Origin: Algoriphagus aestuariicola
GTDB lineage: Bacteria > Bacteroidota > Bacteroidia > Cytophagales > Cyclobacteriaceae
NCBI RefSeq assembly: GCF_017254835.1
Contig: NZ_JAFKCW010000005.1
Span: 150,287-214,286 of the forward strand
Direction of reading: 5' to 3'
Length of the DNA: 64,000 nt
The stretch's first letter is position 1. Each line of letters starts with the position of its first letter. The notes beneath the pieces were generated by a model. That model made no database searches. It saw only the letters and a list, made by a program, of their open reading frames with translations, and was not told the DNA's origin. The translations under genes and the position numbers were made by a program. Shown here one piece after another: positions 26,979-35,455 of the stretch.

Positions 26979-29348
26979 ATGGTAGAAAAAAACGGTATTT
27001 GGATACTGGTTATTGCTTTTTTTGGTGCTGCTCTATATTTCCAGACCGTCCCCTACGGCTACTCTGGTGATGACGGGATCTACTCGTATTTCAACTGGGC
27101 GACCCAGAAAGGCTTAAGCGAGACTTGGGCACTTTTTACGAATGGCTCGATGAATTTCCTCTCCATCGAACCGGTCAACTCCGGGACGTACCGGCCCTTT
27201 ACACTCCTGACCTTTGCCTTGGAGCACGACATTTTTGGAGAATTCGACGCCAGCCACGGGCACCTGATTAATGTGCTGCTGTATTTTCTCTGTCTCATGG
27301 TGGTAGGATTTTTTTTGAAGAAGATCTGCGTCTTAGGTAGGCTCCCGGCTTGGATTGGATTGCTCGCGCTGGCCTTGTTTGCGGCACACCCTGTCCATAC
27401 CGAAGTAGTCGCGTCGGTCAAGAGCCGGGACACGCTGCTTGCGGCACTATTCGGTTTTGGCGCTTTATTCGTCTGGATCGAGGGACAGCAGAAAAAAGAC
27501 ATCAAATTGGAAGTGCTTGCCGGTTTTCTTTTCTTTTTGGCCTTGCTGTCCAAAGAGGAAGCTTTGCCACTATTGGCCGTCGCCGGATTCGTGTCTTGGT
27601 TTTTTCTGAACAAAAGCCCAAAGCAAGCATTGTTTTCAACCGGTTCTCTCTTCGTACCGACGCTATTATACCTATTGATCCGAGGTATGGTACTCGATCC
27701 GTCGTCGAGCACCTATAGTACCTACCTCAACAGTGTGCTATACGGGACTGATTCAGGCGGGCGACTGGCCACCAATCTATTTATCTATCTGGAATACCTG
27801 AAGCTACTTTTTTTTCCCCATCCGCTGTCGTGGGATTATTCTTTCAGCCAGGTTACTGTCAAAACATTGACGGACCCGTTCGTGCTTTTTAGCCTGCTGG
27901 TGTTTGCAGGTTTGTTTTATGCCGCCTATCGTGGCCTAAAAACCAAAAGCGTTTGGTCCTTTTGGCTGATCTTCTACTTTGCCTGCTTTTCGATCTTTGC
28001 CAATCTGAGCTCGTCGTTGACGATCGGATCCAATGTTGGCGAACGCTTTTTGTTTGTGCCTTCGCTTGCGTTTTGTGTATTGCTTGTGGTTGGGGTCTAT
28101 CAGTTGTGGAAACGCGTGGAGGAGCCAAAGAAGGCCGTTTTCTCACTGCTCGTTATAGCTCCCATTTTGTTTGCGTACAGTTGGAAGACTTGGGATCGAT
28201 CAAAGGTTTGGGAAAGCAACATGACGCTCTCCCGATCCGGAGTCATCGATGCCCCGAGGAGCTGGCGTACCCACATGATGTATGCGGAGGAGCTGAGGCT
28301 GCAAGGGAAGGAACTGGAAAAGACTTCTCCAGAGTCCGCCAAGGCTTTTTTTGCGGAGGCTGTCCAAGAGTACGATGCCAGTCTGGCAATTTTGGGTAGC
28401 AATAATCCCGTCCCAAGATACCTAAGTACACTTGCCGAGGCGCTGCTGGGATATGGGGATCAGAAAAGGGCAGAGGCGGTATTACGTCAGTCAATCAAAG
28501 TTGCCCCCAAAATCTACTACGCATGGTTTAAGCTGGGAATGCTCAGCTACGAAAAGGGCGAATACGCGGAAGCCGTATCGATGTATCTGAAAGCACTGGA
28601 GGCTGAAAAGCCGGACCTGTTTGCCACCTACAAAAATCTCGGACTGAGTTATATGAAGATGCAGCGTTACCCAGAGGCTTTACTTGCTGTTGAGAAAGCT
28701 CTGGCGGAGAAGGCGGAGCCTGAACTGAAAAAAACATTGGTATTCCTCTACACCCAGATTGGGGATCTGGATAAGGCAAGCCAATTCAATATTTCAGATT
28801 CCCTACAAGTGGATGTGAATCAATTCGCATTTCAAATGGCCATGACTGCTGGTACAGAGGCTTTTAACAAGAAGGATTTTCCCGCGGCGGTCAAAAGTTT
28901 CCGCGAGGCAGAGCCGGACTTTGAGCAGTATGGAGGCATTGAAAAATACCCAAAGTACCACTTGGCGTATGGCAGGGCCTTATTGGAGATCCGGGATACA
29001 CTGGCGGCAAAGGCTGAGTTTTTGAAGGCCTTTGCGGCAGACCGTAACGACGCGGTCGTCTCCACCAACTTGGGGGTGATTTACTTTGCCAGGGAGAAAA
29101 ACTACCCCAAGGCAGAAGAATATTTCAGATATGCGGTGCAAGCTGGGCCGGAAGATCCGCTGATGGCCCGCATCAATTTAGGCTCTGCGCTGCTTGCCCA
29201 AAGAAAAGAGCGCGAGGCAATCACTGTGCTGGAGGATGCGCTGAACTATGGCTCCAACAAATCGATCTATCAGAATCTTTACCTCCTGCATAAGGCTACC
29301 GGAAACCAGGAAAAGATGGCCTACTATCAAAAGTTCCTCAATCCCTAG
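26979..29348 (+). CDS. TMTC-like membrane glycosyltransferase with C-terminal TPR repeats
   Basis: A 789-residue protein. The N-terminal half (to about residue 410) has some ten membrane segments and GT-C fold landmarks: the acidic loop GYSGDDGIYSY after the first helix and HPVHTEVVASVKSRD, a motif shared with TMTC O-mannosyltransferases and DUF1736 proteins. The C-terminal half (about 430-785) carries at least seven TPR units (KIYYAWFKLGMLSYEKGEYAEAVSMYLKALE in pieces; NYPKAEEYFRYAVQAGPEDP). By analogy it would move a sugar from a polyprenyl carrier to exported protein, with TPRs holding the acceptor; this is inference. No glycan operon surrounds it. Confidence 0.85.
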   Translation: MVEKNGIWILVIAFFGAALYFQTVPYGYSGDDGIYSYFNWATQKGLSETWALFTNGSMNFLSIEPVNSGTYRPFTLLTFALEHDIFGEFDASHGHLINVLLYFLCLMVVGFFLKKICVLGRLPAWIGLLALALFAAHPVHTEVVASVKSRDTLLAALFGFGALFVWIEGQQKKDIKLEVLAGFLFFLALLSKEEALPLLAVAGFVSWFFLNKSPKQALFSTGSLFVPTLLYLLIRGMVLDPSSSTYSTYLNSVLYGTDSGGRLATNLFIYLEYLKLLFFPHPLSWDYSFSQVTVKTLTDPFVLFSLLVFAGLFYAAYRGLKTKSVWSFWLIFYFACFSIFANLSSSLTIGSNVGERFLFVPSLAFCVLLVVGVYQLWKRVEEPKKAVFSLLVIAPILFAYSWKTWDRSKVWESNMTLSRSGVIDAPRSWRTHMMYAEELRLQGKELEKTSPESAKAFFAEAVQEYDASLAILGSNNPVPRYLSTLAEALLGYGDQKRAEAVLRQSIKVAPKIYYAWFKLGMLSYEKGEYAEAVSMYLKALEAEKPDLFATYKNLGLSYMKMQRYPEALLAVEKALAEKAEPELKKTLVFLYTQIGDLDKASQFNISDSLQVDVNQFAFQMAMTAGTEAFNKKDFPAAVKSFREAEPDFEQYGGIEKYPKYHLAYGRALLEIRDTLAAKAEFLKAFAADRNDAVVSTNLGVIYFAREKNYPKAEEYFRYAVQAGPEDPLMARINLGSALLAQRKEREAITVLEDALNYGSNKSIYQNLYLLHKATGNQEKMAYYQKFLNP

Positions 29349-29400
29349 AGAGATCGTATGAAAAGTAAATCAGCGGAATCGACAAAAGTCGTGAGCTTGC

Positions 29401-30303
29401 TCAATCGCACTTTTCCGTCTGGCTGGCATAGTGTCGCTCCTCATTGATGTAGAGTTCTTCGTCGACAAATTTTAGATTTGCCACGAAGGGAGCGAGGCCT
29501 TTTTTCTCGAAAGTCAAGGTCAGCGTGGCTTGGGAATTATTTCCCTCCACCGCCCACGAACCCTTCATGCCTCCTTTGTAGTCTGGATTGGTGTCTTTCA
29601 TCATTCCCTTTTTGGAAATCTGCGCACGGAAACTACCATCCTCGCAAAGCGTCACCTTGGTCTGTTGCTTTCCGCCTGTGAATCCTTCAAAAGCGATCAG
29701 GAGTTTACCCGATAGAAATTCTTTCCAGTCAAAGCCCTCATAAGGGTCTATTTCTCTGGGCGTGGACAAGACAGCGGTTTTGAGAAGTTTTAGTGCAGCT
29801 TGTGAGGAGGCTTCTGCATTTGACTCCTCCGAAATTGCCAAAACCGTAATGCAAGCCTCTCCGCAGCGGGTAGCTGCAAAAGCACGATAGTTTTTTGGTG
29901 GAAGGTAGTTGCCAACTGCTTCTGCATGGGAGTATAGCAGATCCCCTTCGATGGTGGGATCAGTGGCTTTTAGCGTGACGGTTTCGGATACGCTCACACC
30001 AGATTTCCAAGACTCGGCAAGTTGGCTGAGATCTATTTTTTCCCTCCCAAAGACAAAAATCTCCCCGAAGGTGCCAGACGTGGAGTTGAGCAGAAAAACT
30101 TCCGTTTCCCTGGGAAGTACCCCTACCCAGCCTTGGGGTATCAGTCCGCTAAATCCATATCGAGGGGTATAAATCGAATCGCCCGCATTATACATCTTGC
30201 CTGGTTGGATGCGGTTTTTGAGATTTTGGGCGGAGAGAATCTGGGGATATGTCAGCATCCCAAGTAAAAAAGCAAGCACAAGCGTCCGGCACATAGGGTT
30301 CAA
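29401..30303 (-). CDS. Exported protein of unknown function
   Basis: A 300-residue exported protein; signal peptide MCRTLVLAFLLGMLTYPQILSA from either Met1 or Met4. The mature part has an N-terminal domain with YGFSGLIPQGWVGVLPRET, reminiscent of PsbP/DUF1795-type folds, a paired Cys motif CGEACITVLA, and a C-terminal lipocalin-like beta stretch (VTLCEDGSFRAQI, GSWAVEGNNSQATLTLTF). I do not recognise a named family. It is convergent with the TMTC-like gene, 52 bp apart. Confidence 0.7.
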   Translation of the reverse strand: MNPMCRTLVLAFLLGMLTYPQILSAQNLKNRIQPGKMYNAGDSIYTPRYGFSGLIPQGWVGVLPRETEVFLLNSTSGTFGEIFVFGREKIDLSQLAESWKSGVSVSETVTLKATDPTIEGDLLYSHAEAVGNYLPPKNYRAFAATRCGEACITVLAISEESNAEASSQAALKLLKTAVLSTPREIDPYEGFDWKEFLSGKLLIAFEGFTGGKQQTKVTLCEDGSFRAQISKKGMMKDTNPDYKGGMKGSWAVEGNNSQATLTLTFEKKGLAPFVANLKFVDEELYINEERHYASQTEKCD

Positions 30304-30381
30304 TTAGAAGGTTGACTATAAGTTAACAGAAAGAAGCTTTGCGAAAAACCGTCGGCGAAATTGTTTTTAAAGGACTTTGAT

Positions 30382-31581
30382 TCAATACTTTCTTTTGAAA
30401 ATCCCCGAAAGCGGCACTGCCGTTATTCCATGGAGAAAAATGCTCAACAACACAGTGAGCGTGATGATGCTGACCATGTCTTCGTATCCTACTGTTCCCA
30501 ATTCGATAATAACCATCAGCATGTACAGCACAGACGCAATTCCCCTAGGTCCAAACCAGCCGATGAACCAAATGGTTTTTTGGTTCAGGCCTGACTTGTA
30601 GAGGCTGATTGCGGCTGGGACCATCCGGATCACCGTAAGGCTGAGCAGTGCATAAGCAAGCATCTTCCAATTCCAGAGGGGGTAGGAAATGGGAATTAGC
30701 AACATTCCGAACAGAAGGAAAATAAACAGGATCATGATCTGGCTTCCGGCTTCGCCAAACTCCTTCATCCGCTCGCGGACATGTTCATTTTGGGTACCCA
30801 AAAGCATTCCTGCCACATAGGCGGCGATGAAGCCATTTCCCCCCAAGTGCTCCGCTCCTGAAAACGCCAGCACTGCAATGGAAACCGATGCCAGCATTTG
30901 GTAGATAGGAGTGATCATGCCTTTTCGGAAGGCGATTTCCACAAGCTTGCCTCCGAGCCATCCGATCAGTCCGCCGATCAACGGGCCAAAGACAAATTGT
31001 TTGGCGACGAAAGCCAGCCAATACTGGCTGTCAAAGCCCTCGCCTGCCGATCCCGATAGTAGAGCAATGCAGACTAGGATAGGAGGAAGGCCTATTCCGT
31101 CGTTCAATCCGCTTTCCACATTGATCGTCTGTCGGATTCGGCGCGGCACCTGCTCACCTGTCACGACGGCTTGGCCCAATGCGGCATCCGTGGGAGATAG
31201 GATAAAAGCCATGAGGATGAGCGTGAGCGGCCTGATCTCGGGAAACATTACGATAGCCAAATACGCCCCCAAAATCATGGTGAGCGGTAGGCCAAAGGTC
31301 AAAAGCCGGAAAGGCAATGCTCGGTCCTGTTTCAGGCTTTTTAGATCTATCGTGGAGCCGTCGATAAACAGGACCAAAAGCAGCGTGAACTCCATCAAAG
31401 GCTTTACAAAGTTGGCCTTGGGGCCTTCCTGCAGCAGTTCTAAGTCAAAAAAACTCACCAGGAGGCCAATGACTACAAAAACCATCGGAGCTGTGACAAC
31501 GGAGTTTTCAGCTTTTCTGGAAAACAATCCATAGCCTAAGATCAAAAGCGCCATGAAAACAACTATTGGGTGATCATGCAT
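30382..31581 (-). CDS. Cation:proton antiporter, CPA1/NhaP type
   Basis: A 399-residue inner-membrane antiporter with about 11-12 hydrophobic segments. The ion-binding region shows SPTDAALGQAVVTG and the conserved Asn-Asp type element NVESGLNDGIGLP, both typical of CPA1 Na+/H+ exchangers. It has no C-terminal TrkA/RCK domain, so it is a minimal transporter. It would exchange Na+ or Li+ for protons, sensible for a marine or saline habitat. It stands alone, with no obvious operon partner. Confidence 0.9.
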   Translation of the reverse strand: MHDHPIVVFMALLILGYGLFSRKAENSVVTAPMVFVVIGLLVSFFDLELLQEGPKANFVKPLMEFTLLLVLFIDGSTIDLKSLKQDRALPFRLLTFGLPLTMILGAYLAIVMFPEIRPLTLILMAFILSPTDAALGQAVVTGEQVPRRIRQTINVESGLNDGIGLPPILVCIALLSGSAGEGFDSQYWLAFVAKQFVFGPLIGGLIGWLGGKLVEIAFRKGMITPIYQMLASVSIAVLAFSGAEHLGGNGFIAAYVAGMLLGTQNEHVRERMKEFGEAGSQIMILFIFLLFGMLLIPISYPLWNWKMLAYALLSLTVIRMVPAAISLYKSGLNQKTIWFIGWFGPRGIASVLYMLMVIIELGTVGYEDMVSIITLTVLLSIFLHGITAVPLSGIFKRKY

Positions 31582-31678
31582 AAAGGCGGCAGTTGCAGAT
31601 ATTTAAAGCTTTAATGTATGAAAAACTGAAATAAAAACACTTTTGCCGCTGCGAGTCAACAAGATATTGGTATCGAGG

Positions 31679-32683
31679 CTAGAAGACGCGCTCTTTAACC
31701 AGTTTGCCCAATACCCAGTTGGCTCGGGCGCCGGAGATGCCGGTACTTGGGCAAAGCCCCCTTCCGAGAAGCTCGTCGACGATGCTGTGGATTAGCGGCT
31801 GCTGGATATGCTTTGGAAGCTCAAATTGCAAAAGCTGGGGATCTTCGCCGTCTCGTATCAAAGTGAATTCGCCTTTTCCGAAGGTCGCGAAGCGGATCTG
31901 GCCTCTGCTTCCCTCGATGATGGTCTCGTCTATTTCGGCGGATTTGGAGGATGTGAAGCACCAATTGCCAGAGCCGAGGACTTCGTTTTCAAAGGCAAAG
32001 CTCCCGACAACAATGTCTTCTACAGCATAGGCTTTAGCCTGGTTGCCGGAGTAGCCGGATGCGTGGGTGACTTTTCCGAAAAAGAAATCCAACAGATCAA
32101 GCTGGTGCGAAGCTAGATCAAAGAAGTATCCACCGCCAGCGATCTCTGGCACTACCCGCCAGTTGTTTTCCAACTTGGTGATGATCTCTGGCTCCACAAT
32201 TTGACGCATGTTGACATGGACGCTTCGGATCTCGCCAATCTCGCCCGCTTCCATGAGCTCTTTTATTTTGACGAAATGGGGAAGCGCCCTGCGATAGTAT
32301 GCCACAAACAGCGGAACACCCGATTTTTCGCAACTGTCTATCATCTGGAGGCATTCGCCATGGCTGCGGGCCATGGGTTTTTCTACATATACTGGCTTGC
32401 CAGCCGCCGCTGCCATACGGGTGAGTTCCAGATGGGCGTTGGGTGGGGTAGCGATGTAGATGGCATTGACCTCGGGGTCATCAATCAGGGCCTGTGCATC
32501 CGTGTACCATTTATTTACCACATGCCGAAGTGCATAATCTTTTACTTTGGCTTCATCGCGCCGCATGACGGCCACGAGACGGCTATTCGGAACCAGGTTC
32601 ATAGCCGGTGCGGACTTGACTTCACAGACATTTCCTACCCCCAAAATGCCCCATCGGACTTCGTTGTCAGAAAAATTTTTCAT
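31679..32683 (-). CDS. Cytosolic Gfo/Idh/MocA family oxidoreductase
   Basis: A 334-residue NAD(P)-dependent sugar or cyclitol dehydrogenase-like protein: Rossmann start WGILGVGNVCEVKS, family motif VEKPMARS, and the C-terminal domain with GGGYFFDLASHQLDLLDF where the Asp-His pair is catalytic in relatives. The start at ATG 32681-32683 is chosen because the longer reading from 32764 would run through the terminator hairpin of the upstream gene at 32722-32755. No signal peptide. It probably has its own promoter between the terminator and the ATG. Confidence 0.92.
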   Translation of the reverse strand: MKNFSDNEVRWGILGVGNVCEVKSAPAMNLVPNSRLVAVMRRDEAKVKDYALRHVVNKWYTDAQALIDDPEVNAIYIATPPNAHLELTRMAAAAGKPVYVEKPMARSHGECLQMIDSCEKSGVPLFVAYYRRALPHFVKIKELMEAGEIGEIRSVHVNMRQIVEPEIITKLENNWRVVPEIAGGGYFFDLASHQLDLLDFFFGKVTHASGYSGNQAKAYAVEDIVVGSFAFENEVLGSGNWCFTSSKSAEIDETIIEGSRGQIRFATFGKGEFTLIRDGEDPQLLQFELPKHIQQPLIHSIVDELLGRGLCPSTGISGARANWVLGKLVKERVF

Positions 32684-32721
32684 TTCGGAAAATAGAAAAG
32701 ATTTGGGGCTTTGGCCAACTC

Positions 32722-32755
32722 CAAAAAGAAAAAGCCCCTGGGATATCTTGGGGCT
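32722..32755 (-). terminator. Rho-independent terminator of the alcohol dehydrogenase gene
   Basis: On the minus strand AGCCCC (32750-32755) and GGGGCT (32733-32738) pair around AAGATATCCCA, followed by a T-rich tract TTTTTCTTTTT. It also rules out the long start of the following Gfo/Idh gene. Confidence 0.8.
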
Positions 32756-32808
32756 GGAATGCATTTGATCTTGTGCGAAACGGAGGAAGTAGGGAAGACT
32801 GCAATGCG

Positions 32809-33849
32809 CTAGAAGCGGGTAATCATCTGCATCCCATTTTCCTGAAAGGAGTTCATGGAAATAAGCGCGTCCACGGCCTCGTAAAGCTGGATCCGACGTC
32901 CAATCAGTTTTTCTGGAAAGAGCTTTCCCTGTAAGATCATCTGCATCATCTCAGGATAAGCATGTGCCTGCATGCCATGGCTGCCAAGAATTTCAAGTTC
33001 TTTCGCGATGACCAGATGCATGGGGATGGGAGGGTCGCTTTCCTTTCCGGCCATTAGGCCTATTTGGACATGCTTGCCTCTTTTGCGCAAACAGGCTATG
33101 GAGTTGTAGCAGGTGACTTTGCTTCCAAGTGCGTCAAGAGAAACATGGGCACCCCCACCGGTGACTTCCAAAATAGCCTCAGAAACTTCCCGGAATGATT
33201 GTGCATTTAGGGTGTGGTGTGCGCCGGCAGCCCGCGCGAGCTGTAGCTTTTCTTCAGAGATGTCGACACCGATTACGTTTGCGCCCAAGGCCGAGGCGAT
33301 CATGATGGACGAAAGTCCTACACCTCCACATCCATGTACAGCGACCCATTGTCCTCCAGTGACTTTTCCTTGCGCGACTACTGCCCGGAAGGAAGTGGCA
33401 AACCTGCAGCCTAAGCTGGCGGCAGATTCGAAACTCACCGAATCCGGTAGTCTGACCAGATTGATATCCGCGCGATGCACAGCGACGTATTCTGCGAAGG
33501 AGCCCCAATGGGTAAATCCCGGTTGGAATTGCTTGTCGCAGATCTGCTGATTCCCACTTTGGCAGGTAGGGCATGTGCCGCACGCACACACGAAAGGAAC
33601 GGTGACTCGATCTCCGGCTCTCCAATTTTTCACCCCTTTCCCTACTTGCTGGATTATTCCTGCAAATTCATGCCCGGGAACATGCGGAAGTCGGATGTCA
33701 GGATCATGCCCCATCCAGCCATGCCAGTCACTTCTGCAAACCCCCGTGGCTTTCACCTCGATCACGACTCCATTTTCGGGAGGAATCGGATCAAGTACAG
33801 TCTGTATAATGGGTTTTTCTTGAAAAGATTCAACAACCAAAGCTTTCAT
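32809..33849 (-). CDS. Zinc-dependent alcohol dehydrogenase (MDR family)
   Basis: A 346-residue medium-chain dehydrogenase. Catalytic zinc ligands are Cys38 (GVCRSDW) and His60-Glu61 (GHEFAG); the structural-zinc loop has Cys90, 93, 96 and 104 (CGTCPTC...QQIC). The nucleotide motif is HGCGGVGLS. The substrate is a primary or secondary alcohol or polyol, not identifiable further. It is cytosolic, transcribed on its own, ended by the terminator at 32722-32755, and divergent from the DUF3472 gene. Confidence 0.93.
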   Translation of the reverse strand: MKALVVESFQEKPIIQTVLDPIPPENGVVIEVKATGVCRSDWHGWMGHDPDIRLPHVPGHEFAGIIQQVGKGVKNWRAGDRVTVPFVCACGTCPTCQSGNQQICDKQFQPGFTHWGSFAEYVAVHRADINLVRLPDSVSFESAASLGCRFATSFRAVVAQGKVTGGQWVAVHGCGGVGLSSIMIASALGANVIGVDISEEKLQLARAAGAHHTLNAQSFREVSEAILEVTGGGAHVSLDALGSKVTCYNSIACLRKRGKHVQIGLMAGKESDPPIPMHLVIAKELEILGSHGMQAHAYPEMMQMILQGKLFPEKLIGRRIQLYEAVDALISMNSFQENGMQMITRF

Positions 33850-34046
33850 TTGAAGGGTTTTAAGCGAACAGGAATTTATGGAAGTGTAGGCGGATATTTT
33901 TCAATTTTCCTAGACAAACTGAAGGTCTACCTCGGTCTTGAGTATCGAGAATTTGCTTCAAGCGAACATTGCCAAGGAATTTGTCCCAAAACACCTGTGG
34001 GGAAACTACTCCCACTTCCTATCTTTCTACTCAATTTTCGTCCATT

Positions 34047-35396
34047 ATGCCTTTCAGACTCACACTTGCCATTCTTTTGGGGGTTCACGTTTTTACTTGT
34101 TTTAGCTTTTCGGCAAATAGCCAGGAAGTAAAGTCTTTTGAAATTCCGTTGGGGGGAAATGCCTATCAAACTGCTGGAAAGACTGAAGAAGAAATCAAGA
34201 CGGAGGGCATCCTCACTTGGGAGTATCCGGACAGTGAATTCAGCGTCTATTTCAAAGCGGACCTTGAATTGGAGGCGGTTCTCAGTCTGGGAATACTACC
34301 CCAATCAAGCGCTGCTGAGATTTCTGTTACGCTAAATGGACGAAGCCAGACGATTGCCCTTTCATCCGACGATTCGGGTAGCATAGCGGTCGGTGTGTTC
34401 AATTTGGTTGCTGGCTACAACGAACTGCAACTTAAAGGGCTTAAAAAAGAGGGTACGGGCTTCGCTCAAATCAAGAGTTTGTACCTCCAGACCGAAAGAG
34501 ACTTGGCACTGGACTATGTGAAGGACAACATCGGCAACCGTTTTTATTGGGGAAGAAGAGGGCCTTCAGTGCATCTGAGCTATACGATACAGGATAGCCA
34601 GGATTTTAAGTGGTTTTACAATGAGCTCACCGTACCGGAGGGAGAAGATCCGATAGGCTCCTACTTTATGGCCAATGGGTTTGGTGAAGGATATTTTGGG
34701 ATTCAGGTCAACTCGGAGACTGAGCGCAGGGTGTTGTTTTCGGTTTGGAGCCCGTTTTCGACAGACAATCCCAATGAAATCCCAGAGGGACAAAAGATCA
34801 AACTGCTAAGAAAGGGAGAAGGTGTATACACTGGCGAGTTTGGCAACGAGGGCTCGGGAGGACAAAGCTATCTGCGCTACGATTGGGTTGCGGGGAATAC
34901 CTATAAGTTTTTGAATTCGGTAGAGCCTGACGGAAAAGGGAACACGGTGTATACTGCCTATTTCTTTGCTCCGGAGCATGGAGAGTGGATGCTGATTGCC
35001 AGTTTTTTGAGACCAAAAACCGACACCTGGTACAAAAGGCCCCATTCATTTTTGGAAAATTTTGTGCCGGAATCCGGCAATATCGAAAGACTCGTCTTCT
35101 TTGAAAATCAATGGGCGGCGGATGAGGAAGGCAATTGGGTAGAATTGACAGAAGCCAAATTTACCGGGGATGATATTGCCAGGAGGGGATATAGAAAGGA
35201 CTTTGCAGGTGGCGCTGACTCGGGTAAGTTTTATCTGAAAAATGGGGGCTTTTTCGACGCTGCCGTTCCGTTGCAAAGTATCCATTTAAGGCCCTCGAAA
35301 GGCGATAGGCCCAACATCAATTTTGAGGAACTGAAAAAGTCACCAGTCCAACAAAATAAAACCCGTGGACAGGAGAGCCCACGGGTTTGTTACTGA
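34047..35396 (+). CDS. Exported DUF5077/DUF3472 protein
   Basis: A 449-residue exported protein with signal MPFRLTLAILLGVHVFTCF. An N-terminal beta-sandwich (about 30-165, IPLGGNAYQTAG) of DUF5077 type is followed by a DUF3472 domain (about 180-420) with IGSYFMANGFGEGYFGIQ and RVLFSVWSPF. Both domains occur together in Bacteroidota glycan loci and are thought to bind carbohydrate. ATG 34047 is chosen because the upstream 26 codons carry no signal. The last codons overlap a terminator hairpin (35359-35388), so the C-terminal tail KTRGQESPRVCY is specified by hairpin DNA. Confidence 0.87.
   Translation: MPFRLTLAILLGVHVFTCFSFSANSQEVKSFEIPLGGNAYQTAGKTEEEIKTEGILTWEYPDSEFSVYFKADLELEAVLSLGILPQSSAAEISVTLNGRSQTIALSSDDSGSIAVGVFNLVAGYNELQLKGLKKEGTGFAQIKSLYLQTERDLALDYVKDNIGNRFYWGRRGPSVHLSYTIQDSQDFKWFYNELTVPEGEDPIGSYFMANGFGEGYFGIQVNSETERRVLFSVWSPFSTDNPNEIPEGQKIKLLRKGEGVYTGEFGNEGSGGQSYLRYDWVAGNTYKFLNSVEPDGKGNTVYTAYFFAPEHGEWMLIASFLRPKTDTWYKRPHSFLENFVPESGNIERLVFFENQWAADEEGNWVELTEAKFTGDDIARRGYRKDFAGGADSGKFYLKNGGFFDAAVPLQSIHLRPSKGDRPNINFEELKKSPVQQNKTRGQESPRVCY
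35359..35388 (-). terminator. Terminator hairpin between convergent genes, inside the DUF3472 coding end
   Basis: A perfect 10-bp stem AAACCCGTGG / CCACGGGTTT with a 10-nt loop. On the minus strand it is followed by TTATTTTG and serves the Tat-exported oxidoreductase; on the plus strand the T-run is only TTTG. It lies upstream of the plus-strand stop at 35394-35396. Confidence 0.78.
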
Positions 35397-35455
35397 TTTT
35401 TCTTCAGCCAACCGTAGCATACTGATTGCGACGACTGAAAACTGATCGCTAAATA

